A DNA stretch of 64,000 nt from Pithys albifrons albifrons (Eukaryota > Chordata > Aves > Passeriformes > Thamnophilidae), in NCBI RefSeq assembly GCF_047495875.1, contig NC_092461.1, forward strand, positions 62,298,299 to 62,362,298, written 5' to 3'. Positions 1 through 13,100 of this stretch are shown here, piece by piece (position 1 is the stretch's first letter; each line of letters starts with the position of its first letter). The position numbers were made by a program, and so were the translations under genes. Under the pieces are notes generated by a model. That model did not search any database. It saw nothing but the letters and a program-made list of their open reading frames with translations, and had not been told where the DNA came from.

Positions 1-3000
1 GAGGTTTTTACAATGTGTTATATTTGTTTGGGAGGCAATTATTGCTCCATGAAGAGGGAATTAAATAAATGGATCAAGTTATGAGAAACATTCCTTTATT
101 CTAACTGCTTTGCTTTGTTTCACCTCTCTTAGGAAATAGTTTGATTTCTCCTATATATATTTTTATGAAAAAATATTTAAAAGCTACAGCTTCTTAAAAC
201 TGATTTATTGTGCCCTTTGCTACAACTGGAAAAACCTAAATTTTAGAATTTTTCCATTATCTTTCAAAATTGTGTTCAGTGTGAAGCTTTGTCCAGTTAG
301 TTTTCCAGTTTAATATGCATATATTGTTTCCTCTGTACACCTTTGTGATGGGCATAATTCAACCCACTGTGCTTGAGAATGACTGAGAGATTTATTTCAG
401 TCTTAAGAAGAAGTTGCTAAATTAGTCTATCAAGTTAACCCAAGTATTGAACTGCTTATTGATTGAGGAATAAATATGAGCAATCAAGCTGATAAATAAA
501 ATAATTTTAATTAAAACCTGTTATTATAATTGAGTTTATACCCAACAAAGTAATGCATCTGCATTCTGTATCTTCTACAATTCAATTGCTTACTATTCAG
601 AATAAACATTTCTAGTACAAAATCTTCTCTACAAGTAACTATCCATTCTTCAAATGTTTAGTGCTATTTAGAATGATTGCAGTATAATTTATTATATGTT
701 TCAGCTAATTACAGTTGCAATTCCCAAGTATTTGGTTCACAGCTCCTGAAGTGGACTTGGCAGACTTGTACTTGCTTGGGTTGAGAACTCTGGGGCAGCA
801 TGCCCTGTAATATGCCAAGTCTGCTTCAGTAGAAGTAGCTATCCTATGTCTTAATTTGAAGTGGTGGAACGGTGAATCTGTCTGATCTGACCATGAAACT
901 GGAAAATGGGAACTCAGAAATTTTGAGAGAATTGTGTACATTATATATGCACTGTCCAAAATCATGTTTCCTGTCTGATGTTTCTAGCAAGACCTTCATA
1001 AATTCTGTGTGCCTTGCTCTCAACTTGTACCTTAAGCCAAGGAGGGAAAAAATTTTAAGTGTCTAGTCTGGTGCTTTGACTCTGTGTCAGTTTGTGATAT
1101 CTGGATATTCTGGGCTCTCAGAATCATGACACATGGAGGAACAAATTATGAAGGGAGCAATCAAGGTACTTCTTGAGATCTTTAAGACTTAAAGGAGTCT
1201 GAGGGTTGTAGTAGTTGTTTCCCTAAGGCAAACTGTTTCTTTTAAACCTCATTCTATGGCACAGTAGTCTTGAAATGCAAACTTCAGGTTAATTTCCAAA
1301 AACTTCAAAAGAATATATTCTTGACTGTTAATACGGACATTGTTTTTTGTCTTGGCCTTATGGACAGACATTCTTGGCCTTTGGACTTTCACTAAAGCAT
1401 TTTTGTTTCCACAATGACTTAGTCTTCATCCTTGCCTTAGAGGAGTTGTTGCCATCTGCCAAGTATTAGAGAACAATAAGAGTTGTTTAAAATTTGGATA
1501 GAATATTGGAAGCCAATATCTTCTGTTTTTTGTGTCATAACTAAAAATACATATTTATTATGTTTGATGAGGCAAAAGCAGTAATTTTTAATTTTCTACC
1601 TTGGGATGGAAACACTCGTGAGCTTTGAAGATGTTGAGACTTCGGTTTCCAGTTTGATATCACTTGTTTTAGCATAAGACTATTTTTTGACTGGATAACT
1701 TCTTTTGAGTTGCTTAAAACTGATTTTTAAATGTTACTGCATTTTTGGCTCTTTCTTGTAATATGCAGTTCAGTAAGCTGAAACTAATCATGTCTTAATT
1801 ATGGAATCAGGAAAATAGACATTATTTTATTCAACTATGCCTAATAAAATAATTTTTAGCTAGGCTGCAGTAATTTATCCTGGCCAATTGACAGGTCCCA
1901 CAAAGAGAAAGCTTTGTCTGTATAGGTGGATTTGAATGGAATAATTACAGGCAGTGAATGAGGCTTATTTGGTTGGGTTTTTTTCTTAAACCCGCTTCCT
2001 TTTGCCCCATCTTCACAGAACTTTTCAAGATTTAACAATAGATGATTTTATAACTTTTTTGCCCCCCAAAATGTGTGTTTGGTTTCTGCGCCAGAATCTA
2101 CCATCAAAACTAGTATTTTACTTTTAAAGGGATTATATATAATAACACCAAAGCAGCCGAGCAGCTGAAATTAATTTTCAGAGTTTTAGTTTTCACTGGA
2201 CATTTTCTTTTTGACTAGTTGCAAAGACTGATTTCTCCTGTGTGAATTATTCCTGAATGTGGAAATACTCCTTGGAAATACTGCTTTTCTGGTGATCCCA
2301 TTCCCAAACTTAGGAATTATGAAGGAATTTGCCTTGAATAAGAAAATGCATTGATTATTTCTGTTAGGATGAAGAGAAATTGAGGACATTGGGATAATGC
2401 ATTTGGAAAAATATCATTATTTGTAAGCATTTTATATTTTTACTACTTTTAGTACTTTTTTCCTTGAAAATTTTAATTGTGTTAATGGAGTTATATATTT
2501 TAATAAGCAGTGCAGTACTCTGGTACAAATAATTGGACATCTTTAAAAAGGGTCAGTACACATCTGTAGTCCATTTTTTCTTTGAATATTTCTGACTAAC
2601 TGCACCTGAGGTGATTTTGTCAGGAGCAAAACTTTATATTAAAGGGAAGGGAGCATTTCCATGGTCATGCTAAGCTGAAAATAATGTAGGCTGCTGCCAA
2701 TTTGGGAGTTCTGTCCTTTGCCTTGGCTAGCATAAGGTTTTCTGGGTGCATGGTGAGTTAGATCAGGGAGCTGGTGCAGGTGTTTGCTTGGCTTTTTTTC
2801 CACTGGTTTAGTTGCCTGATGGTAATCACAGAGGGTCTCAAGTAGTTAGGTATACACAAGAAGAAAAGACGCAGGGAAAAGATGAATCATGTTCTCAGTC
2901 AGCTACACCTTTCATCAGCATGTTGCTTAAAAATGACACTAGATCACAGTATGAGTTGGAAGATCTCCTTTACAGGCTTCCAGTCATTGGTACCAGAAAG

Positions 3001-5181
3001 GAGCTGGTCTCTCTGGTGGCTCCTACATGCCAAATCCATTAAGTATTAATGGATTTTTGGCAGATATTGTGGGGGAAGGGGAAATATTAATTGTACTTTA
3101 CTGTACTGAGGTACCTTTTATCTGTCATCAAGGCTTCCAAGCAGTGCAAGGTGATACTGGTGGTGTAGAAATAGGAATTTAGTAGGTTGTCGTGGATCAA
3201 ACAAACAAGATTACTTTCCTTAACAGCCAGGAAACTGCAGGTTTTTTGGTGTGGGATTTTTTTTTTTCCACATGAACCCTTTATGTGTTGAAGTAGGTCT
3301 TCCAGAGAGTTTTGCAAGAACTGCACTGCATGCCTGTCTTGGTACCTGGAGGGGAGGGTTGTTTGGTTTCTCTTATTTTGTTTTCCTGTTTTCAGGAAGT
3401 TCACCAGCTGATTCCTAGGTCATACTTGCGTTTGGTTCCATTTATGACTCAGCCCTTTGGGCCTGTGTTGTAGAAGATGGAGACTGGCAGCCTCAATAGG
3501 CTCCCTATGCAGTGTTGAGCACTGCTGTCCCAATTGTTCTCTGGAAAATGGCAGTATTGAAGGGACTTGAACACAAAGTAGAGACAGTCATGGTGTTTTT
3601 AACATTTACAGGCTGGTGAGAGCCTGCACATGGAGACAATGTGTTTTAGGGAGAGGGGTTCTGGTTTAATGCCTGCAGGCTGTAGTAATAGTCATCTTGT
3701 TGTGCAAATATTTAGGTTACTTCTGGTGCAGTGTATGAGAATGCCCTAGAAAATGAAGGTTTGGGGAATATTTAGAAGATACTTTAAAAAGAGTAAAACT
3801 TCAAAGGACTGACGTCAGTTATCATCTGTTCATCATATTTGAATTTCTTACATTGTTAGCTGTGGATTGTCTTTAGAGCACTAGATTAGCCCATGCTTTT
3901 TTGTTTGTTGGTGGGGTTGTTTTATATACTGTAGGTTGTTGCGGTGAATGTCTGTGGAGTATCCTTTCTTCACACTGCTCCCTGACCTACTCAGTTTTTG
4001 GTCTGATAAGCTTATATCTCTACACATTAGGAATTTTGTATGTTCTTCAGAGCTAAAATTGGAACAGTGTTTCTGTTCCTGGATCAGATGTGCAAGAAAT
4101 AAGCACATCAATGTTTTGGTTGTCATCAGAACTTCCTTCATGGAAACTGAAACTTTTAGGATGAATATATTGAAATACAACTTGCATTGGATATAGCTCA
4201 CATCCATAGAGAAAGTGCCATTGTGGATGAAATGGAACTGCTATTAGCATCTGCCACTGTCAGTTCCCTTTGGTGAAGGATGGCTGAGCATTGCTAGGCT
4301 CTAGCAGCAGTAGACTATTTTCTGCCTTTTAGAGAAGTTCTTTTGATGTTGTCAATTCAAAAGGCAACAACTCTGATTTCTGTTTGTTGTTTGTTTTTTT
4401 TTAAACAGCCCAGTTTTGAATCCTATACACTTGATCTCTATATGTCCTGTCACTTTTATTTTAGGTTTCTGCCAGTACTTTAGTTTTATTCTGTTCAAGG
4501 ATGGCAAGTCTATGATGTGAGTGCCAGAAATGACAACTCCTTTTTCTTCTTTTTGTGTTTGAAACTTTTTGCAGAATCAGTGCAGATAGAGTGCAGCTTT
4601 ATAATTTGATAGCCTTTCAATATTCATTCTTTGTCTGTGTTTATTGTGGTTAATGGTAAAGGTCAGGCATTGTCATGCAGCTCAGCACAGTTGTTACTTC
4701 ATTCTACACAGAAAAGTGTTAAGCAGTTTGATATATTGAATTGAAAAAAATATTAGTAAATCTTGACTGGTTTAGCAGAAATTGATATTCCTGGATGTTT
4801 TTCCTTTGCATATTGCAGTTCACTCTTACTGCCTTTCTCATTTATGAAACTGGACAATTAAATTCTCTAAATCTCTAGACTATGGTTTTGCTGTATACCA
4901 CTCCACTAATTATGGTCTAGGACTTGAGCTTTGTGTCTCCATTATATTGGTTATAAGTGTTGAAGAGTATATCTTGAATTGTAATCAACAGATAAAAATT
5001 CAGCCCATGGTCATAAGATGACTGTAACAGAGTAGGAATTACAGCTTTTGAACTCCAGACTAGAAATCAAGTCAAAACTTTACTTGTGTTCTCACGCAGG
5101 TGATTCTTCCTCTTTGTTTCTTGATTAACTATGTTTGTTTTGTTTATTTAGATTGTACGTTCTTGTGGCAAGGGTTGTCTT
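1..5181. other. AT-rich non-coding sequence, no gene recognised
   Basis: This stretch is AT-rich, CpG-poor and broken by stops in all frames. The longest open frames (2812-3042 plus, 3087-3404 minus, 3881-4207 minus) are about 75-110 codons and show no domain or motif I recognise. I also see no splice-flanked exon with convincing codon structure. I see no clear CR1 or LTR copy here. It is most simply intergenic DNA or part of a large intron of a gene lying outside the window. Confidence 0.6.
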
Positions 5182-5236
5182 TGTGTGTGTGTGCGTGCGC
5201 ACGCGCGCGCGTGTGTGTGTGTGTGTGTGCGTGTAC
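5182..5236. repeat. Alternating purine-pyrimidine (TG/CG)n microsatellite
   Basis: Fifty-five consecutive bases alternate strictly between pyrimidine and purine: TG repeats, then a CG-rich core containing TGCGCACGCG, then TG repeats again. This is the classic composition for left-handed Z-DNA under negative supercoiling. CpGs are rare elsewhere in the surrounding kilobases, so the CG core is conspicuous. Any open frame across it is a by-product of the repeat. Confidence 0.9.
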
Positions 5237-8200
5237 CCAGGACTGTAAGGTCTGGAGCCCAATTGTGGAAGTTGTAATAAGCAATCACCTTGTTATTGTT
5301 TTCCTGGATATCATAATAAACAGTATCAAATTAAAACTGTTCTTGAATAGTCTGTTACAAAAATTGAGTTATGTAAATTGCATCTGGCCTTGCTTACAGT
5401 CCAGCAGCATCAGTGACATACTGGTTAAAGACAAATACAGTGATTTTTTTGGGGGATATTCACTTGAACCAGTGAACACAGACAGAAAATCTGCTTAATC
5501 TGAAGGGGAATGTCTTGTAACTTAGGCTGGAGCTGGAGCCTGCACAAAATTATGAGGAGTTCAGGACTTGAGTTTCTCATCTTCTATCAACTTGAGAAAC
5601 TACATTGACCCTTCATCTTGGGAAGGTGGGGCTTGTGTGCTGTACTGCTTGTGCAGCATTTTATATCCTTTGAGTAGCATTTTCCAGCTTGCGAGGGTAA
5701 CCATGAACTTGGACACCACAAGCTGTGTTGGGCAGTGTCTGGTGTGGCCTGTGAGCTTTGCTATTCCAGTGTCTCCACTCTGTTCAGCTACACAACTTTT
5801 AAACCCTGCGTAGACTTCAGCTTCACTGATACAGAAGAGTAAAATTTCATCCAATCTGAAGCTGACCCTCAGTGCTGCTCTATTGGGGAGCTAGGCAATA
5901 TGGAACCTGAGGACTGTACCCAACCTAGGAAAGTTAGACTGTTTTTAGGGACCTCTTACTATGAATGTTACTTTCCCATGGGTTTGATTTGATACATTGT
6001 GGAGAGACTGAGTACAGATCCCACTAGCTCTATATTCAGGTCACCTCTAGATACATCAGATTGTTGCTTTTGAAGAACTATTGAACTAGTTAAATAACTC
6101 GTAAAAACCTCCATTTGTAACTTGCAAATCCTCAAACAAATTGGAAGAAAAGGATAAGTGAGTGTTAAGTCTTTCATGAACACATTTTTTTCTTGACTTC
6201 ATTGTTAGACATTATAGCTTACATTGTAGCTTAAAAAGATATTGTGTTGTGAAATCGTTGGAGAATACATAATTTTAAGAACCAGAGCTATCTTGCCACC
6301 ATGTATACCTGTCACGTGACTAAATCAACTGTAGGTGGTTAGGACAGGTAGACACTTATAGGTAAGTGGGATCTCAGATGATTGTAACAACTCCTACCTT
6401 ATCTTTCCCCTGTTGCACCTCTCAATACATCGTCTCCCTCTACTGTCACTTTTTGAGTGAACCAGCAAATAGGGATGGCAAATGGAGCAGATGCAGTCTT
6501 AAAAGCTAAATCATGTGATGAGTCTGGGTTGTGGGAAAAGCAGCCACTAGAGGCCACCACAGTCTGAGGCAGCTATGTTTGAATTTGGGTGACTGGTAGC
6601 CAGAGTGTTTCCAGAGGCTCATGTTTTTACTGAATTTTCAGCAAAAATTACTTTTTGCCTTTTAAGAAGCATTTGTGCTGTAACTTGGAAAACAGAGCAT
6701 TGAATTAAATTAGACCCAACTCCTTGTAGTTTTGTCAGAGTAATAAAACCCATGTTATATTCTGCAGGGCTTGGAAGGTATCCTTATTTGGCCAGAAGCT
6801 ACTTCCTCACTTCTGGTTGAGCAAACAGGATGTAGATATCCAGTATTAAGGCTTTATCTTAACCCAAAAGTGCAATGCCTCAGATTAAAAGCAGCATTGA
6901 GAGTGCAAAGTAAGCCTCAGATTTCATCTGCTGTCTGTGATCAGTTCTGTAGGCAAGTTCGCAGTGCTGTGGCAGATGTTGATTTCTTTGCTTAATCCTT
7001 GGGGTGGGAGAAAGTACAGAAAACCTGCACTCTCTATTTCCACCAATTTTTAATGTTTTCAAATCAATGTTATTCTTAGAGAAGCTTATTAAATTGTTTT
7101 CTGCAATGAAATTTCAGCTTTTATCTGCCAGTAGGAGACCTTTGTTCAGTGAGAGTGTTGCTTTTGGACATCTCCCTTTAGATGCTGCAGGAGCCATATG
7201 AAAACTTTGCCTGCAATAGTTAAACCAAGTTGTCAGAAAATAAAAGTTGCAGCTTCCAGATTTTGTTTACAATATTAAGGAAGTGTTTTGTTCTTTTAGC
7301 ATATGTCCCCTTTTATCTAGAAGAAAGTGTTTTGGTGTGACATTGGAAAATAGCGTAGTCTACTAATTTTTGTGTTTGTCTTTGGGGCAATTTTGCCCTA
7401 GTCTGCCCAGAAAAAAAAACCAAAACCTACCCTGGCTCTAGCTGTTCTGGGTCCTGGTAGGATTGCTTTTGCTGCTGGAAAGTAGAGCAGTGCAGGGGAA
7501 ATCTATCTCTGGAAGAAAAATAAGAAATATGGCTCTCCTTCAGGAATGTCCTGGAACTTTGGTGAAGTCTGGGCAAAACTTTCCTGAACATCTGGATTTG
7601 GGTAGTTCTGGTAAGAGATGTCAAAGTATCTGAATTATGTTATGAGCTGTGAATGTGCTTTGATTTATAATTCATTAAATTGATGGCAACAGGTTGAGTT
7701 TTTGACTAGCCTAATCACTGGCTTAGTATTGCCATGCTGACCTCTGAGACAGACAATGTGCAAAACATTAATTTGTGTGGTTCCACATCTATGGAGATGG
7801 AGTTTAAAATGGGTCTCAAGATTTGCAGTGCTTACATGAAGAAGATACAATGTCAAGCACTTTCCTCTTGCTGTGGCTATGCCTTTGGAGATAAAGGGCT
7901 GCCCTGAGACCTGCAGGAATTCAGCAGGAGCCAAGAGCTGTGATTGTGCTGGAAGCAGTTGATTCCCTCAGGACTTGAATACATATCCCCATCTCGCCAC
8001 CACTAAACCTGCCCTGCTTCAAGAACTTCGGAGATTTGAAACTGAAACTTTTTAATTTATAGCAATAATGCAGCTCTGCAGCATGGGGGACGTTAAAAGC
8101 CTCTGTTTAGAGGATAGAGTATGCCCCACCCTGGAGAGAATGATGTAAATCATTCTAATTCTTGGCACTGGTATTTAAATTTTGTTCATAGCATGCCATA

Positions 8201-9164
8201 AAAAAACCTTTCAGACATTGTAAACTGTTTTATCAAGAAAAGTCTCGGAAGCTTTCTGGAGGAAAATTTTTTAGAAGGTGAAGCAAACAGTTTGTAAAGG
8301 CAACATGAATGGTGCTATAGTTCTCTTGACCCTCTTTGCTTCTGCTCTCTCACTCTCCCCTCTTCCCCTTCTCTGCCCCCCAAGTCAGGGAAGTCATGAG
8401 AATGAGCTGCAGTGTAGGCCAAGAAAAACTATAGTTAACCCTGGAGGTTCCTCTTATGGGGGACTCCACCAGACTTCTCGTCTCCACAGCTGTAAAGCTC
8501 CTTTGCAAAGAGCTGCTATCCTGGACAAACCCAGAGGACCACGTGTTCCAGTGTCTGGCATTTATGACCCTTTATGGGAGGATGCAAAACTTTGAGTACT
8601 GTCCTGTTGTTTCATCTCCCCAATTTCTGGCAGTCATCAGTTTATGCACTTCTGAAGCACCCGGTGAATCAAAACTAGTGTTTTTTTATTTTATTTTTAA
8701 TTTTTTAGAGGCACCAATGGAAGTATTCTACATGCATTTGTATAATCCCCTTTGAACCCATTTAAATACTTGGCATCCACAACACTTAAGTAAGTTACAC
8801 AATTTAACTATGCCTTGTTTGGAAGAAGTATTTCCTGTGGCTTGTACTTTAAACCTGATGATTTCCTTGTGTGTCTCAAGTAGTGAATAATCATTCCCTC
8901 CTCATCTTGCTCATACTATGCTTAATTTTGTAGACCTCTCTGTTTCAAGGCTGAGGGTTCCCTGTCTACTTAGTATTTTCTTGTGCAGAAATGTTTCTGT
9001 ACATGTGATTATCTGTGCTATCTTTTATGTACCTTTTGCCTAAATGCTTTATTTTTGGACTTAAATGGTTTTTTCTTTATTGGGAAGTAGATCCTAACAC
9101 TTCATTCACTTCTAGATTGGATTATTTGATTTTTTTAAACTACTTTTTCTGATACATATTCACA
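5237..9164. other. AT-rich non-coding sequence, no gene recognised
   Basis: This is unique-looking, AT-rich sequence between the dinucleotide tract and the first CR1. Open frames stay under about 110 codons (for example 8278-8595) and show no recognisable domain. The 8278-8595 frame begins with a hydrophobic run that could pass for a signal peptide. However, no promoter, CpG enrichment or splice context supports it, and it overlaps another equally open frame. I see no RNA gene. Confidence 0.55.
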
Positions 9165-9363
9165 TCACAGAATCATAGAATGGTTTGGGTTGGAAGTACC
9201 TTAAAGGTCATCTAGTTCCAAGCCCATGCCAACCTTTCACTAGACCAGGTTGCTCAAAACTCCTTCCAGCCTGGCCTTGAACACCTCTAGGTATGGGACA
9301 TCCACAGCTTCTCTGGACAACCTGCTCCAGTGCATTACCACCCTCACAGTAAAGAATTTCTTC

Positions 9364-9612
9364 CTAATATCTAAACCTACTCTCTTTTAGTTTGAATCTA
9401 TTCCCCCTTGTCCTGTCACTACATGCTCTTGTAAAAAGTCCTTCTCCCTCTTTCTTGTAGTTTTCCTTCAGATACTGGAAGGCTAAAATTAAATCACCTC
9501 GAAGCCTTCTCTTCTCCAGGCTGAACAAACCCAATTCTCTCAGCCTTTCCTTGTAGGAGAGGTGTTCCCCCTCTCTAATCATCTTCATGGCCCCTCTCTG
9601 GACTTGTTCCAA
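9364..9612 (-). pseudogene. Remnant of CR1 ORF2 C-terminus
   Basis: An 82-codon open stretch on the minus strand matches the conserved C-terminal tail of the CR1 LINE ORF2 protein. In order it shows a KMI/LSYKERLRELGLFSLEKRR-type segment, RGDLI, an AFQYLKE segment and ACSDRTRGN. The catalytic reverse-transcriptase core (FADD box) is not in this fragment. The apparent start methionine is internal to the original ORF, so this is a piece of a transposon protein and not a cellular gene. The surviving open frame suggests a moderately young copy. Confidence 0.85.
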
Positions 9613-9804
9613 TAGGTTGATGTCCTTCCTGTGCTGGGGAACTCAGAGCTGGAAGCAGTATTCCAGGTGGGGTCTCACAAGAGCAGAGGGACGGACTCAC
9701 CTCCCTTGACCTGCTGGCCATGCTGCTTTTCATGCAGCCCAGGACACGGTTGGCTCTCAGGGCTGCAAGTGCACATGGCCAAATCGTATCCAGCCTCTCA
9801 TCCA

Positions 9805-9913
9805 CAGAATCACATAATATGCTGAGTTGGAAGGGACCCACAAGGATCATTGAGTCCAACTCTTAGCCCTCCACAGGACCATCCCCAAGAGTCACACCAT
9901 GTGCCTGAGGCTG
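9805..9913 (-). mobile_element. Short CR1 3' tail nested inside the older CR1
   Basis: A second CR1-type 3' end, starting CAGAATCACATAATATGC and followed by the GGAAGGGACC and GAGTCCAACTC blocks, interrupts the body of the larger antisense CR1. The host element reads up to CTCATCCAC at about 9805 and resumes with TCCACCAGCATCCCCAAGTC at about 9914. The 5-base string TCCAC occurs at both junctions (9801-9805 and 9914-9918), which could be a short target-site duplication or chance microhomology. The insert is about 110 bp, a severely 5'-truncated copy of a different subfamily from its host. Confidence 0.7.
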
Positions 9914-10104
9914 TCCACCAGCATCCCCAAGTCCCTCTTGGCAGGGCTGCTCTCAATCTCTCCATCCCCCAGCCCATATTGATACCAGGGGTTGCCCCAA
10001 CCCAGGTGCAGCACCCTGCACTTGGTCTTCTTTTACCTCATGAAATTCCCATGGGCCTGATTCTCAGGTTTGTCCAGATCCCTCTGGTTGGCACCCTGTC
10101 TTAG

Positions 10105-13100
10105 CTAGTTTTGCTACAGGAGTTTACACATCAGTTGAGTTGTGTAACTGTATTCCTAGAATGCTGCAGTATTCATTTTAGGACTTTGATCAGTGATACA
10201 ATAGTTCTTCACAAGGAAAATAAACAGTAACTTGCCAACATAGAAGTGAAAGACTTTATCTTGAATGTAGCCTGGTCTTCCTTGTCCATGCTCACTCTCT
10301 AGCAGCCTCTTGGTTTTGTTTGTAATGCAGTGCCCATGCAGTGGTTGTTCTTGTTGATGCCATCAAAACATTTTTTAAATGATTTATCTAATGCTTTTCA
10401 ACAGTACCATTTATATATAAGCATATGGCTGAAACTGGCCATAATACTTTAGTTCTTCAATATTTCCACAGCAAGCACAGAATGTTTCAAAGGTCTGGGA
10501 TCATGAGGTCCTAAAAGAAGACAGTGCAATAAATTAACCCCTTTTGGCAGGTGTGCTGCTGGCTTGCCCTCATTGCTGGGAGTATCTTGGATTTCTTTCA
10601 CTGGAGAGCAGCTGATTCCTAAAGGGTCATAACTAATTTACAAAATACAATTTTTAGAAACAAAAATCTTCAAGATAGAACTACCTTATTAGTTGTTATG
10701 CTGGTTTGTTTTGTCCTTTTCCCATATTACTAGTCCTTTATCTTTGTCCGTGGTAATTTCATAAAATGCAAAGTTGTTTACTTCCAGTGAAGAACTATGT
10801 TTCGGAGTTCCAAGCAACATGTTTTGATCACCCCAACAGCAGCTGGCCAATACTTCCAAGGACAGACTTAGATCTAATAGCAAAGATTTCAGTCTTTTTG
10901 TGAACCTTGGAATAGTCATTTTAAACTTCCTATGTGCTTCTCTTTAAATAGTAGATCATATTTAGCTCACATAGATACTAGGTCAGTGACTTAAGGATCT
11001 GTGACCTACAAATGCATTTTATCTGCTGTGCCTTGCAGTTGCTGCCCTAAAGAAAAACAATACGGCCTTGGGTTCTGCATGGGCAGGTTCGTGGGGAAGG
11101 TTGTCAAAAGTCACCAATAGCTTCAAAGGCAATTTTTCTACTCAAGACATACTGTAATGAAAACAAGATGCTGTGCTGTAGTGCTTTGGACTTTCCATAC
11201 TTGCACCTGGGAATCCTTTGACCCGGATAGCTGAATGACACTGTGAGTTAAAATAGCACGTCTGCTCTAGAATAGCTAGTGGCCCCAGGACTTGCATCTA
11301 AATATGATAAAAGATGATCCATGTATCAGACAAGGCAAACTGAAGAAGCAGTACGTTCTCATTTTTCAGCAGGAGAACTGAAGCTGATGATCCAAAGGCT
11401 TCTGTGACACCATGGAGAACCAAGCATGAATTATAGTTCAACTTCTGGATGTGTGCACTGGAAATGTTGCCTTAGATGTGTTGTTAAAATTCATCTGAAG
11501 CCAGAAGATGTGGGGATTTTTGTTTGGTTTGGGGTTTTTTTTAAGTGGAATTAAAAAGAAGAAATGAAGGAGGTCTGGGGTTTGAGAGGCTTTTTGATAA
11601 CCAAGGCCTAGAGACTGTGGAGTGTCAATGTTCAGATGAGCTTGCAAGTGCCTACAACAAAAAGAAGAACTTTGTTCTGGAAGTCACATGCCTTCTAGGA
11701 AGCTGCTGACTTTAACACTCAGGCTCTGAGGTACAGAATAGCCATTTCTGCTGCTCCAAAATTGTCCCCAGAGGACTAAAAACTGTTTCAGGGTTTTTCC
11801 CCCCACTCTGGCACACGGTCCCTTTTCCATGCCTGCAGCTATGAGCAACATTTGTATCTGGGCCTGTAATTTGGTGTGGTTTGGGACTTCCAAATTCTCC
11901 AGTGCCCCTACAGTTTTTGGCAGCAGCAGAGTTGCTAAGCAGCTGAACCTTTTGATCTCCTTTCAGCCTGCAAATGAACATTTCATCCAACACCTCCATA
12001 CCTGTGTTCCACAGAACAATCAGAGCCTTGATTGCCTCCTCCATCCCTCCCTCCCTTCCTCCCTTCCAAACCCAGGCACAGCAGAGTAGCTCCACAATGG
12101 ATGACTATACTTCCAGCAGTGTCTGGAGGACTATAAATAGCCTTAAATAAATGTGCGTAAGGATCCAGCGTATTGTCTGAATGATCTAAAATTAGATTGC
12201 TCTAATGTTTGTGCATCAGTCTTCCTTTGCTGCAGGAAAATGAATTTATTTTCAAAGTATTTAAGCTTGAATTATGGTTCCTTAAGGATGGGGGAGTGTG
12301 GGGAGGCTGCTTGAGGGGAAACTCCTGTTGGGATGGGTCTAGTTTTCTTATAAGAACAAGATCAGCTGCAGTCACTACTGAGGGGGAAAAAAGGCAGCTG
12401 CAAGTTCCTGGAAAGCATGGACATAAGTAGTTGCAGTTTGTTCCCAAAATATCACCTTTATGCTCTCTTTATTTTCCTCTTTTAAGAGCATTTGCAATTT
12501 GAATGCAACAAACATTTTGAAAGAGTTTTACAGAAGGTAGGATGGAAAATACCCACAGAGCATATTTTCCTTTATTTTTGCCTGGGATTAAATGACATTG
12601 CATGTCCTATGTTAAAGGTATTTCGGTTCTTGATCTCCAACCATTCTTTGCAACACATAACAGTAACTATGTGTTTTAGATAAATTTGAACATTTCCTGA
12701 TATGAGCTGGAAATACTTATTAGCTGTTACTCCTGTGAATAAACATATCGCTCATACTATATAATGTAATAGTGCTTTCTTATTCAAATAACCTGCTATT
12801 GAGTCAAGAGAACACAAACTTCAATAATTTCAGTTGTCTATTCCTATCTTCACTCTCCAGTGGTTTTGAGGAGGAATTCATTGCACACTGATATTTCATA
12901 TAAAAATTCTAATACACTTGGCCTTTTAAATAAACTGTGACTTGTTAGCAATGAAAGCATAGAAAATCATTAATTATTTCATTGTTTAAATTGCAGCATG
13001 ACTGGAAGTAGTACTGACTGTTGATTTTTTTTTTTGTCTGTAGCAATCTGTTTATGCATAAGCTGCATAAAGAAGGATCCACCACATTGAGACAAAATGA

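Larger units (their letters stand above)
9165..10104 (-). mobile_element. CR1 LINE, 5'-truncated, antisense
   Basis: The plus strand begins with CAGAATCATAGAATGG, the reverse complement of the CR1 3' terminus, so the element lies on the minus strand with its 3' end at about 9165. Reading minus from 9612 to 9364 gives a frame with the motifs RGDLI, AFQYLKE and ACSDRTRGN, the C-terminal segment of CR1 ORF2, which encodes endonuclease and reverse transcriptase. The upstream part of ORF2 runs on to about 10100 but is interrupted near 9805-9913 by a second CR1 tail. The copy is truncated far short of full length and is not expected to be active. CR1 is the dominant LINE of birds and crocodilians, so it also indicates the host group. 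Confidence 0.92.

Noticed and set aside
3087..3404. A 105-codon minus-strand frame
   Set aside because: Chance length for this composition, with no motif and no splice sites framing it.
5100..5498. A 132-codon frame containing repeated C-V/A-R residues
   Set aside because: It is created by the TG/CG dinucleotide repeat at 5182-5236, and nothing conserved flanks it.
8278..8595. A possible small secreted protein with a hydrophobic N-terminus
   Set aside because: There is no promoter or splice context, an equally long frame overlaps it, and no known family is recognisable.
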